A DNA stretch of 64,000 nt from Stictocephala bisonia. Lineage: Eukaryota > Arthropoda > Insecta > Hemiptera > Membracidae. The notes below the pieces were generated by a model that saw nothing but the letters and a program-made list of their open reading frames with translations, was not told where the DNA came from and did not search any database. The first letter of the stretch is position 1. The number at the start of each line of letters is the position of its first letter. Position numbers and translations under genes: made by a program. Positions 12,889 through 24,588 of the stretch are shown here, piece after piece. The DNA lies in NCBI GenBank assembly GCA_035578905.1, contig JAQJVL010002534.1, positions 29,770-93,769 on the forward strand. Direction: 5' to 3'.

Positions 12889-14090
12889 TTGAAAGTAGAG
12901 TTATTAAATCTGTCAAAAGTAATTATTAGAAAGTTAGTACAAACATTATTAAATAATGAGTTTACATTGAGGTCGTAGAAGTTGAAAGAAGCAATGATAG
13001 CCCGAGTTACTGTTACTTGTTATTCCATGTAGATGGAGTATATATATGTGTTTTGACAATATACAGCAAAATAAGTTTATTACAAACCATAAACGTGTTT
13101 ATCAGCAACTATTAAAATTATGTAAACCTTTTAACGGTTTTATTGTATAATAAATCAGCATGACAACATATTCGTCTTTGTTAAAAAAAGTTGCCCTACA
13201 TTTCTTATTTTTATTATTTTAGTTAATTAAACATAGGCACAACATTTGTTTTACTATTTAGGTTCTTATGTAACATACTTTGTTAAGGTGAACAGTTAGT
13301 TTTCCTTCTTTTTTCTCAGTCAACTCAATTATTTAAGTTCATACTGCATAATCTACATTTTATTATACATTTAAAAGTGTATTAAATTATAGTAATCAGA
13401 CATATACTTAATATTTAGGACGAACTTAATTCTGAAATTCAGTTATTTGTTTAATGTTGCTTAATTTAAATAATTGCATTTACTTGAGCAAGTTGCTCAG
13501 TTATCTAGTTAACTACGGACACTCCGAGTTAGCAATGCAAAAGACTTTCCCCGTCAATTACTAGTCTAGAAATCAGAATAAATGCAAATGAACCAATTAC
13601 TCTTAACTATATTTGGAATTGTTGCAGAATCCTTTCTCTGAACACAATATTTCACCGAAGAGTAAACAAAACTTAAATAAAAACAATGCTGTATATATAT
13701 AAATAAACTTGTTAAAAATTATGTATATACATTTTAAGCTAAATCTACTTATCAAATAATTCTCTTAAAATTAATCACAATATACTTTATTGTGATTACT
13801 GTAAACCTGACTAAGCAAGTACATAAATTGACTCACCTACCCACTCAATCATGTACAGGGTCAGTACCCATCCACCCACAATACACGTAGAGTAGGATTG
13901 ACCAACTCACCCACCCCTATACGTACAGTGCAGTGGTATTTATATTGATCTTGTTTGTGGATACAATATTTACTATCGAAATATTATTTATACTAGTCGA
14001 CACTCGTGGCGTATTGTTGTAATACAGCAATATCAGTTTTAAATAGATAAATTAAAAAGATAACATAATAATTAAAAACCCACTGATCTT
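12888..14090 (+). repeat. Diverged direct duplication, copy 2
   Basis: Second copy of the segment at 8530-9600, about 4.35 kb downstream in the same orientation. It differs mainly by many point changes, lack of the long TA run and a ~180-bp insertion at 13784-13969. Confidence 0.8.
13784..13969. mobile_element. Minisatellite-bearing insertion with possible 7-bp target duplication
   Basis: Absent from the equivalent position in duplication copy 1 (about 9455). The insert contains CACCTACCCACTC, CCATCCACCCAC and CACCCACCCCTATACGTACAGTG, which are reverse-strand versions of the 36-bp minisatellite. ACAATAT occurs on both sides (13777-13783 and 13963-13969), a plausible target-site duplication. 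Confidence 0.5.
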
Positions 14091-14153
14091 TGTGTGGAAG
14101 GCCATGTTTAGATATGCCATTTTGAAAACAAACAGTGGACACAGCAGTAGTAT

Positions 14154-14169
14154 GGGGGGGGGGGGGGGG
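14154..14169. repeat. Poly(G) run of 16
   Basis: Uninterrupted G run in AT-rich DNA. A second run of 14 G (42405-42418) introduces the large minisatellite at 42.4 kb. Confidence 0.97.
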
Positions 14170-15354
14170 TTACATGCAACTCTCTTTCATTATGTCAATA
14201 ATAAGCACCTTTATCCATGCTTTTATACAATGCCTAGCAAATTTGTGCTCTCTGGATAAAAAATAGGTGGGAAATCGGGAATATAGGGATAACACCTGAT
14301 CTTCAAGATTGCTTTTAACGAGTCAATACTAACCCAAGAAACAGGAAACAATAGAAATACTGATTTCTTACAAATATATTTTAACACCACAAACGATGTA
14401 TAATGAATTAATCTCGTGTAGTTTTTCTGCTGGATACAAATATAGCATGAAATTATTCATACAACAAATAATAACTATAACATTCGACAAATAATTGGGT
14501 TAGGTAAGTTGACATTGAATATATACTTCGAACCTAATCTAGCCTAACGTAATTAAAACCAACATAACCTAACTTTAACTAACCTAACTTAACCTGACCT
14601 GTGTTTTTTAATATCTGAGTTTTGATTTGTTGAAGAAAGAAATGGATATCATATTTATGTTTAGGAGACAAAAATACTTGGTACTAATATTAAATATGGC
14701 TTTTTGTGTAAATATATTTGTTTTTTTCACTTTTTTTGTAAAAATCGGCATTTCCGTTAAAAGTCTGTTATGGATTCATGTTCATGGGATTAATATTGAT
14801 TCTTTAAAACAATCGTGAACATAGATTGGACCCTTATATTTCACGTTTAAAAAGTGGTAATTTGTACCTAAGGTGTTTTTTGCATGGTGGAAAACTGCTT
14901 TAAGATCATGAGACTGCTAGACCGACTAATAGTATCCGACTAATAGTATCCGACCGGTAAATGATCCGAATAATAGTATTTATTACGTTTAAGACATTTT
15001 CATTAACAAGATACAGTGTAATACTTATCACAAATTATAAGGATGTAATGGTATTGAATATTGTGTATTACGGCGAGAAAAATATATATTGTACTAAGGA
15101 AACATATATTACAAAAGTATTTTCAAGTTTACAAAGTTGTATCAGTGGCGTTGCTGAGCCGACCAAAATGTTAAGGTTAGAAAAAAGATGCACTAGCAAA
15201 GATAAAGACGCGGAAGGAAAATCTTCTCATTACCTTCACAAGACAATGATATAGGAGACACTATCTTTACATTATCTTGATTAAAATTTCCATTTTTTAT
15301 GAAGACGGACATATATATGTTTTATTTATCAAACTGAACACCTTCATATGGAAT
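14170..15354. other. Gene-free stretch with CCTAA-like words and a 14-bp doublet
   Basis: 14495-14605 is rich in AACCTAAC words, reminiscent of degenerate insect telomeric repeats. At 14920-14955 the 14-bp unit CCGACTAATAGTAT is tandemly repeated. The open frames at 14627-14818 and 14961-15254 (plus) have no recognisable protein and I do not call them genes. Confidence 0.35.
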
Positions 15355-15436
15355 GGTTAGGTGTAAGAGAGGACTATGTAGTCTTAACCTAGCCATTTGT
15401 ATATACAATAAAGGCTATTTCCATTTCATTTCATAT
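15355..15436 (+). mobile_element. Solo 3' tail of a non-LTR retrotransposon
   Basis: Homologous to 4740-4808: GGTTAGGTGTAAGAGAGGACT, then AGTCTTAACCTAGCC forming a stem-loop (GACTA/TAGTC), then AATAAAGG and (TTTCAT)n. The coding sequence is absent, as in heavy 5' truncation. Confidence 0.62.
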
Positions 15437-15692
15437 TCATAGTTTCTTCAAACTTTAAAGTCGTGAAGTTTTGAGTTTATTCTTTATCATAAATATCGTG
15501 AAGTAATGTGAAAATATTGCTCCTGGTGTACTCTCGATATATATTACTACTTCAAGTTTGCAAATAGTAGTTCTTACACAGATTGAACTAAACATACATA
15601 ATTTATTATATTTATTGAATCATGGATAATTTGTTTACAATTAAAGCTAACGAATTTCATAATTTTTATTTTTCAAGTTATGTGTTTACTTA

Positions 15693-16048
15693 AATTGATT
15701 TGATGAAATTATGAAGCGAGAACACGTATTTTATCTTTCTTTTAGAAGAGAAATAAAAATAATAATAATAACAAAGTTTTCTTAGAGGCAATCTTTATTA
15801 CAAATATCATTAAATCTTTAAGCTTCTTTAAACTGTTTTACCAAACAATTAATTTAATAATGGACATGAATTAGATTGTTTTGATGATATTATGAAACGA
15901 GAACACGCTTTTTCTCTTTCTTTTACAAGAGAAAATAAAAAAATAATAATAACAAAGTTTTCTTAGAGGCAGTCTTTATTAAAAATATCATTAAATCAAT
16001 AAAGCTTCTTTAAACTGTTTTACCAAACAATTAATTAAAGAATGGACT
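15693..16048 (+). repeat. Direct tandem duplication, unit ~181 bp
   Basis: Two adjacent copies (15693-15873 and 15874-16048), roughly 90% alike. Both contain ATTATGAA(G/A)CGAGAACACG, CTTTCTTTTA, AACAAAGTTTTCTTAGAGGCA and CTTCTTTAAACTGTTTTACC. No coding frame. Confidence 0.88.
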
Positions 16049-18079
16049 TAACGTGTTGGAAAAGTTTTATTTTGGTAGACATTTTTAACGTATGTATTGT
16101 AACCTTTTATGTAGAAAGAATAAAAATAAACGGTCTATATATCCATTAGTAATTTAACCTAGTAAAAAATTTGAGCTATTAAACTGCAAATTACAAAGTG
16201 AATTTATGAAATTTTAATGAAGCAGCTTTCACCAACACCATCATGGTCATAACTTGACAGTTTATACAATATTCTGAAAAAATATGACTTTAAAATATGC
16301 AATATTTACTGCAAATATAACAATAGTATTTTAGAGATTTGTAGAGTACAAACACCGAGTTCACATTGATTGTTGATTTTATAATACGTAAAGTGTATAA
16401 ATGTAAAATCGTAAAAGCTATTAGCAGTGGGAGGGGGAAGGGTTGAAACCATTGTTTGGCCAAATTTTACTTGAAAAGATCAGTATTGTGGGATTTAAAA
16501 TATACACTTTTAGACCAAAGGTGTATTTTAATAATATTTACATAATGAAAACTATACAAACTTAACAAAAAAGACATACTGACATCAAATTCCTTCTAAA
16601 TTAATTACAAAAATATAACATAAGAGGCTTAGTCGTTATAATATTCACATTTTAAGCCCTTAAACAGTTTTACAAAGCAGGTGAGTTGGAAACGTTCGTT
16701 CCTATTGAAACTTGACACAATGCGATGAATGTGGCTACAAGGGGTTGAAGTTACTGTGTGAATGAAGAGTTAGTCATCAAAGAGTATAATATCCTGTGGT
16801 GTGAATACACCCGGTAACATATTTAACCAAACCACATCACTTTATGTGTTCAAAGTGCTGGACTATAACTAAGCTGTCTCTAAAGGTGGTCAAACGTTTT
16901 TTATAGAATACATGAAAGTAACTAATGAGATACGATTATCATAACCCAAACTGTGAAATAGTGACATATGTACAGTAAATTTATTTTATTAATGTAAATA
17001 ATCATAGTTTTCTCTCTAATTAATATTTAATATATTTTGTGCGTGCTTTGGGTGGTAGCAATTGTTTAGAAAACACATTTTTAACCCACAACCTTTAATT
17101 CCTAACAATAGAACAGGTTATATACGTAGTTGTTGAATGTCATTGCCATTAGCATTATTATTTTCTTAGATATTAGGCTTAAGTGATCGGAATTACGAGA
17201 AAAATCACGTCAAGGTGCTATCTACACATGAGATAACAAGACGTTTTGACCATATTAAGTTTCAGCGGTACCACTGAGGTTGCTATGTCACGGACTGGGC
17301 GAAACGTATGGTTGTTTTGTAAGTAGGGTACATAGCACATTGACGTGGTTGTCACAGGACACTTTTGATTGTAGCATTAACATTGGTTTTAATTCTTAAT
17401 CTGTATGAACTAGATACTACACTATACAACACTGTAGGATACAATAAGGTACTTTAGATTACTAACAAAATTATTGGTATACTTGCGTAAATGATTGCTG
17501 TTTGATCTGCAGTGTTCCAAGATAGCAAGAATTGTAAAAATAATCATGTATCATAAACTTAAAATGGAAGCCATAGTAACAGTTTAATGTAATAGATTTA
17601 TATAACTCTTGTTCCAAACGTAGCTTTTACTTATTAGATATAATTAAATTGACCTTCTTGTTTACTTTAAAGATGTTTGCTCCTTTTCCGCCACTCAGCT
17701 GATTGAAACTGTGATCTCACGGAGAGTCCTTCCCTTCCAGCAACTATCGATTACTTCGGGAACACCTAAGAGGGTAGTCAAATTACCTTTCATTTGCAGA
17801 CTTATTCGGAAAATCACATTAAACTTTTTATAAATTATCTTATGAAAATATTTTTAGAAGGAGATGATTTATAAAAAGTGTAAGAAAAAAATAACTAGGG
17901 AAACATACAGCTTAAAATAATTTAGAACTGTATATTGAGGCAAATATACAACATTACAAAAATAAAATATGTTTAAATGAAAAATGAGTATATTTTATTT
18001 TAAGATTCATTAACATATTAGCACTTGAATAAAAGACAAGTAAAAAAAAGAGAACGGTTGATTTGTGTTTTACCGTTGG
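16049..18079. other. Gene-free AT-rich stretch
   Basis: About 2 kb with no supported feature. A less AT-rich patch lies at 17685-17800, without a usable open frame. Confidence 0.45.
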
Positions 18080-19600
18080 CGTAATGGAAATTGAAAACGC
18101 AAGTAGTTTTTCGTATTAGGATTAATAATAATTGAGAAAGTTAGTAGTATTTTATCATTACTGTAATAGATATAGATAACGAAAGAAGCTTTTTATCATT
18201 AGTGTAATATAGATTAAAATTGCAAATGTCATCTTAACAATTGAAATGGAGAACGTAAGAGGCATTAACTGTCCTGCACTGCTCATGGACAATGAGAACG
18301 TAAGAGGCTGTTAATCATTGCTGTCATAGAGATCGAGGATATAAGAGTCTGTTAACTATAGCTGCAATAAAGTTTGAAAATGTAAGAGGCTTTTAATCAT
18401 TCCTGTCCTAATGACTGTGAACGTAATGTCATAGAGATTGAGAATTCAAGTGGCTGTTAATTATTGCTGCAATAGAGATTGAAAATGTAAGCTACCGTTA
18501 ATAATTTCTGTCATAGAGATTGAGAATTTAAGAGGCTGTTAATCATTCCTATCATATTGACTGTGAATGTACTGTCATAGAGATTGAGAATTCAAGCGGC
18601 TGTTAATTATTGCTGCAATAGAGATTGAAAATGTAAGCTACCGTTAATAATTTATGTCATAGAGATTGAGAATTTAAGAGGCTAGTAATCATTCCTGTCA
18701 TATTGACTGTGTACGTAATGTCATAGAGATTGAGAATTTAAGAGGCTGTTAATCATTCCTGTCATATTGACTGTGAATTTAATGTCATAGAGATTGAAAA
18801 TTCAAGAGGCTGTTAATTATTGCTGCAATAGAGATTGAAAATGTAAGCTACCGTTAATAATTTCTGTCATAGAGATTGAGAATTTAAGAGGCTGTTAATC
18901 ATTCCTGTCATATTGACTGTGAATGTACTGTCATAGAGATTGAGAATTCAAGAGGCTGTTAATTATTGCTGCAATAGAGATTGAAAATGTAAGATACTGT
19001 TAATCATTTCTGTCATAGAGATTGAGAATTTAAGAGGCCGTTAATCATTCCTGTGATATTTACTGTGAACGTACTGTCATAGAGATTAGGAATTCAAGAG
19101 GTTGTTATTTATCGCTGTAATAGAGATTAAGAATATAAGAGCATTTTTATCAACGATGTAATAAAAAGTAAGAATGTAAGATGTTTTTTATAATCGCTGT
19201 AATAGATATTGAGACTATACGCTATTGGTAACAGTTGAAATAGAATGTAAGAGGATATTTATCATCAATGTTATAAGGACTGAAAACGGTAGATGCGTTT
19301 TATTATCAAAAGAATATAAATTTATCTAGTTTGATGCTTTTTACCATCGGTATAATAGATATTTAAATCACAGGTTGTCTTTTATCATTATTTTAGAAGA
19401 TATAGAGAGCGTAAGAGGGATATATCATTAGTGTAATAGAGATTGATTTTAAAGTGGTCCTTTATTAACCTTAGTGGTAGAGATTGAGACTGTAAGAAGC
19501 TGTTAATAATCAGTGTATTAGAGAGTGTGAACGTATGAGGCTTTTCATCCTCATTGTAATAGATGACAATGTAAAAGGCTTTTAACAACGGTGATATACA
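18080..19600 (+). repeat. Degenerate minisatellite with higher-order structure
   Basis: The monomer is about 41-42 bp, of the form ATAGAGATTGA(G/A)AAT..AAGAGGCTGTTAAT.ATT.CTGT. In 18434-19080 three monomers plus a 23-bp spacer (CATATTGACTGTGAA..TGT) make a ~146-bp unit; junctions recur near 18437, 18575, 18719, 18785, 18930 and 19077. The flanks (18080-18430 and 19080-19600) hold older, more diverged monomers, so homogenisation is confined to the centre. Confidence 0.85.
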
Positions 19601-19839
19601 TATTTATATAAAAATACAATTAAAACGAATCTTCGAGTTGTTTACGAAATGGGTCCATATGATATGACCAATATAAGTATGTATTAATACACCTAGATGT
19701 TACCAAACATAAACTTAGAGTTGTTTCCTATGCACAGTTTCATTTAATGATATAATTAATACCTTTTTTGTAAATTGACTACCACTACATTTTCCATTAC
19801 CCCCCTACTACTACTACTTGTTTTAACCCAATTACGTTT

Positions 19840-19879
19840 AGGTTAGATCTGGTTAGATTAGGTTAGGTTAGGTTAGGTG
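19840..19879 (+). repeat. Short interstitial (TTAGG)n tract
   Basis: GGTTAGATTAGGTTAGGTTAGG is the telomere repeat unit of most insects. It is too short and degenerate to be a telomere and is best read as an interstitial remnant. Confidence 0.7.
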
Positions 19880-19884
19880 GCTAC

Positions 19885-21223
19885 TAAAGTTAATCAAACA
19901 TTGCAAAATCCAATGATTGACTTACCACCGGATGCAATCTCCGTGTGTAAGTTCTTGGAAAGCGATAAGATAATGCCAGCGATATCGGATTCCTAGCTGA
20001 TAAGGAATACCACAGTGGACAACAAATGAATGGGGAACAGTTTTTATAGCAATAGAATATTTATTAAGTGGTGGTGAAGTGATGGAAAAAAAAAATAGTG
20101 ATTGTAAATTAACGGAAAATATCCTGTGATATTAATGATTGAAGAATAATTGTAATTCACTGATGACGATAGAAATTTAAAAAAATTTAGTGATAAAAAA
20201 TATTGTGATATAGTATTTGCTAGTAAATACTTACACGAGTAACCCTGCTTATTATTTCTATGTAAACTATGTATGTCATTGGCTACATTGAAATAAAATC
20301 TAAATGTATATTGCTGTGTCTTGAACTATGTATTTTCAGTATACGTTAGTCCATTTAACGTTTTTCATTATTTTTGTAATCTATGCAGCATATTACGTAA
20401 CTTCATCATTGTTATGATTACGCAACACACGGTTAGTATTGTTTTGTTGCATTCTTATAATTTTCAGAAGTTCGTAATTTAATTTCAAAAAGTATTTTTG
20501 GTGAGATCTAAAACACTTTTGACACTTATTTTACATTTTGCCTTACCGATAAACAGTTAGTTGTTAAATGCATACAACGTGTGGGCTGTCATTGGTTGAA
20601 CTTCCATTATCTCCATAAGTTTGTAAGCACTGCCAGAGGCGGTGGTGGTTTGTTGGTTAAATGGGACTTATGTATCTTGTTCTAACAAGATCATTTTGAA
20701 CTGCCATAGTTATATTTATCTTCTCCTGGAACTTCGTTTATATTTTCTTCATAAAACTCTGTGTTATTTTTGTAAATAAGACTCAGTAAAAATATTTTCA
20801 AGGGCTTGAATTATCTTAAAAATCGTTTTCGCTACAAAGGCGTATTAATATTCACGAATGCTTCATTTGTAATCTTTAGAAATTAAAATAAATTATTACT
20901 GAACAGTGATAAATATTGGGACTATTTTATTTATACAATACTGATATAACTTTTGTTGTTAAAATAAAAGTAGTTTTAGTCCTTAACATGCTATAACACA
21001 TGTTTGTCACCACCTAATATATGTTTTAAAGTTAATTTCTTAAATTTTATATTTATTGTTATTAGTTCCTCATATATAAAAACATTCAATTTGAACATCA
21101 GTGCATAAAACTTAAAGAGTTTATTGCGAACATTTAAAATATTTTATTTTGAAAATAAATGTTCTTCAAAATTGATTATTTTTAAATGATATAATAATAA
21201 TAATGATATAATTATTTTTAAAT
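19885..21223. other. Gene-free AT-rich stretch
   Basis: No gene or repeat supported up to the target duplication of the LINE at 21224. Confidence 0.45.
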
Positions 21224-21239
21224 GATATATATTTTACGA
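21224..21239 (+). repeat. Target-site duplication, left copy (16 bp)
   Basis: GATATATATTTTACGA, repeated exactly at 24573-24588 on the other side of the LINE. Confidence 0.85.
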
Positions 21240-21430
21240 ACTCCTCGTCCACGTCGTGGGGGGTGGAAACGGCACTAAAGTAGGGGATTGCTTATCAGGG
21301 CGAATACCAGTGGGGACTTGTCCCTGGTACCTCCAAGGTTGCTGGTCCGGTCTGATGAGAACCCTGAAACAGTGACGGCTAACGGAGCTCTGGTGAAACA
21401 GCTGCGTCAGGCCTAGCAAGCCGGTAGTGA

Positions 21431-24400
21431 AGAGAAATTGCTTTCAAAAACAAAGCCAAGCCTCGGAAGGACGGATCAAACGGTAAAGACTGGAAACGAA
21501 ACAAATTGAGATTCGGTACGCTGAATATACTGACGCTGACGGGTAAGGTGGAGGAATTGGTGGATGTGATGAGAAGGAGGAGAGTGGACCTGATGGGACT
21601 GAGCGAAACAAAATGGAGGGGAAGTGGGGAGAAAGACTTGAGAGACGGAGCGAGATTATTCTGGAGTGGATGCGAGAATAGAATGATTAACGGTGTAGCG
21701 GTGGTGGTTAGCAGGAGGTTGAGGGATATGGTTGAGAAAGTGGAGAGAATATCAGACAGACTCATTTTACTGACATTAAAGATTGAAGAGCAGCAATTAA
21801 AAGTTGCACAAGTATATGCACCACAGACAGGGAATACACAAGAAGAAAAGAGTGAGTTTGAGGAACAACTGCAGGACAACTTGATAGGGGTAAACATAGT
21901 CATGGGAGACTTAAACGCACAGGTGGGCAGCGATAGGATGGGCTATGAAGATGTGTTGGGTAGTTTTGGGTATGGAAACAGGAATGAAGAAGGACGTAGA
22001 CTCCTGGACTTGTGCCAGAGAAATGGTTTGGCAATAGGAAACAGTAGGTTTAAGAAGAGGACGAGTCATGTTATTACAAGGTACAGTTGGGATTTGACGA
22101 CTGGAAGCGTCATTGATTATGTCCTTGTAGACAGGAGTTGGGGAGAAAGGTTGATGGACATTAAAGTTATTCCAAGTGTAGCCTTGGATGGGGATCATAG
22201 GCTGTTGGTGGGAGTTTTCCGAGTTGCAATTAAGGAAATGAGAGTTCAAAAAACTATTAAACGGATAAAAGTGTGGGAATTACAGGATAGAGAGAAGTTG
22301 GAACAATATAAGTCGGCAGTTGCGAAGAAAATACCCGAGACGGAAGGGGGGGAAATAGATACAGAATGGGAACTTTTTAGGAACACTTTAGTTGATACGG
22401 CAGGAGAGATATGTGGGAAGACGGCAGAGAGGCGGAAGGAGAGAGAGACATCATGGTGGAATGAGTCAACTAAAAAAGCGGTGAGAGAGAAAAATAAAGC
22501 CTGGAGAGTGTGGTGTGAAACTAGAAATGATGAAGACAAGGAAAGATATCGCACGAAAAAAAGGGAGTGTAGGAGAATTGTCCAAGAAGAGAGGGATAAG
22601 GCATGGAATGTATTTACAGAAAAGTTGGAAGAAGATGTAAGTGGAAATAAGAAGATGCTATACAAAATGATGAGGAACAAGAAAAGGAATACAGAGGGTG
22701 TGAGAAAAATGGAAACAGAAAATGGAGATGTAGTTGAGGATGAAAATGGCCTAAAGGAATTGTGGAGAAATCATTTCGATTCAATGTTGAATATGGGAAC
22801 AGGACAGGGAGATGGAGAAGTAACAAACAAAGAAGAACTGAGCAAAATGGAGAGGGTAACATGGAAGGAGTTAGAGGAAGCTGTTAAGAGTATGAAGAAA
22901 GGAAAGTCACCAGGTCCAGATGGAGTAACAGTGGAGATGATTACATGTCTGGGCCCAGTCGGGATGCAATGGTTGATGAGACTTCTTACAAGTGCATGGA
23001 ATATCAATAACACAAGTGAAGTTGAAGAGGTTCAATTGGCGATGAGTGGGAATTTGGGTGTCTTTCAATATATGTATGTTTGAAAGGGTGAATTGTTAGA
23101 ATGGATGGCAAATTATTAAAAAATATGACTTTTGCAATACAATGTTTATAATTGTCCTAATGCAATAAAAGTTTTATTATTATTATTATTATAATAGTAA
23201 AAAGGTACCGGATGACTGGGGAAAGAGCGATATCATTGCGTTACATAAGAAAGGGAGTAAGAAAATATGCAATAATTATAGAGGTATATCCTTATTGAGC
23301 CATACAATGAAGATTTTTGAAAGGATAATTCTCAATAGGATAAAGGTTGGGATAGAAGAAGCTCTTAGTGAGGAGCAGCATGGCTTCAGACCGGGAAGGA
23401 GCACAGTTGATCTCGTCTTCGCCACTAGACAACTCATGGAGAAGCATTGAGAGTTCAATAAAAGACTGGTACTGGTTTTTATTGATATAAAGAAAGCTTA
23501 TGACAGTGTTAAAAGAACAATGGTGTGGGAGAGCTTGAGAGAGATTGGGATAGGAAATACATATATTGAGTGGATAAAGGAGCTGTATAGGGTGAATAAG
23601 AGCAGAGTGAGAACAATAGTGGGCGAGACGGAATGGTTTGATGTAAGGAGAGGTTTGAAACAGGGTAGTGTGTTATCGCCGGCACTGTTTAACGTTGTGA
23701 TGGAAATAATTTTGAGGAAGGTGAAATTATTGGTTAAAAGTGACGTCAATGTTATGATATTTGCAGATGACATTGTAATTTGGGGGGAAGATGAGGAGGA
23801 AATACAACGACAGTTGAATTGCTGGAACGATCAGATGAAGAGGAGGGGGTTATATATAAGCACTGAGAAAAGCGAAGTAATGGTGGTGGGGAGAGATGCT
23901 AATCTAAGACAAAACATAACCGTTGAAGGGAAACCATTGCAATTGGTTAACCACTTCACTTACTTGGGGACAGTAATGACGAGTGACGGCAGGCTTGATA
24001 GAGAGATTACTGCTAGATTGGAGAAGGGGGCACGTTTTTACCGAAGTGTTAAACACCTGTTGTGGGATAGGAAAGTGCCAAGGACTGCTAAAACCGTCAT
24101 GTACAAAACGTATTATAGGCCCGCTCTCACGTATGCAGCAGAGACGTGGAAAATGACAGAGAAAGAGTGGAGTAGAATACAGGCGGGCGAGATGGCTTTC
24201 CTGAGGGCAATTAAAGGAAGAAGTAGGCGTGACAGAATCCGGAATGAGGAGATAAGGGAAGGTTTGGTCAATGAAAGCTTAAGGGTGAGAATAGAAAGAT
24301 CTAGGATCAAATGGCTTGGACACGTGAAAAGGATGGATGCGTCTAGAGTGCCAAGGAGAATGGAAGAATTGGCCATTGTTGGGAGAAGACCAAGAGGACG

Positions 24401-24539
24401 ACCTAGAGTGAGATGGAAAGATGATGTGATTGGGGACATAGGAAGGAGAGGAGCACAATGGAACACGATTTGCGAGGAGAAGCTGTGGGAAGACAGAAGT
24501 AGATGGCGGAGGCTGGCTGATACCCCGACCCAGGACTAA
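21431..24539 (+). pseudogene. LINE endonuclease-reverse transcriptase, broken
   Basis: Encodes target nicking and reverse transcription. The apurinic-type endonuclease shows GLSETKWRG, YAPQTG, GDLNAQVG, IDYVL and DGDHRLLV. The reverse transcriptase follows with KSPGPDG (near 22906), NYRGISLL, EEQHGFRPGRS, VFIDIKKAYDS, LKQGSVLSPALFN and the catalytic FADD (near 23761). The C-terminal part has KWLGHVKRM and RPRGRPRVRW, and the stop is at 24537-24539. The frame is open from 21431, but no ATG precedes the endonuclease. Two breaks are visible: a 187-bp insertion at 23009-23194 that ends the first frame at 23083, and an in-frame TGA at 23448-23450. Downstream the frame is open again. I am sure of the family and that this copy cannot make the full protein. 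Confidence 0.93.
23009..23194 (+). mobile_element. 187-bp insertion with (TTA)n tail inside the LINE
   Basis: It interrupts the reverse transcriptase between an Asn codon at 23006 and its apparent duplicate at 23193. The insert ends in AATAAAAGTTTTATTATTATTATTATT, that is a poly(A)-signal-like word plus a trinucleotide tail, like the 3' end of a truncated LINE or a SINE. The insert's beginning reads as the end of a protein (stop at 23081-23083), which may be the C-terminus of the donor element. Confidence 0.7.
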
Positions 24540-24572
24540 TCTGGAATGGGAACGGATATGGATGGATGGATG

Positions 24573-24588
24573 GATATATATTTTACGA
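24573..24588 (+). repeat. Target-site duplication, right copy (16 bp)
   Basis: Exact match to 21224-21239. Confidence 0.85.

Larger units (their letters stand above)
21240..24572 (+). mobile_element. Near full-length RTE-like non-LTR retrotransposon
   Basis: About 3.3 kb, flanked by a 16-bp duplication. It starts with a GC-rich 5' leader (CTCCTCGTCCACGTCGTGG) and ends with a (GATG)n tail instead of poly(A). It carries one endonuclease-reverse transcriptase reading frame. The single-ORF layout, short length and simple-repeat tail fit the RTE group. The GC-richer composition and intact ends suggest a fairly recent insertion that has since been disabled. Confidence 0.88.
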
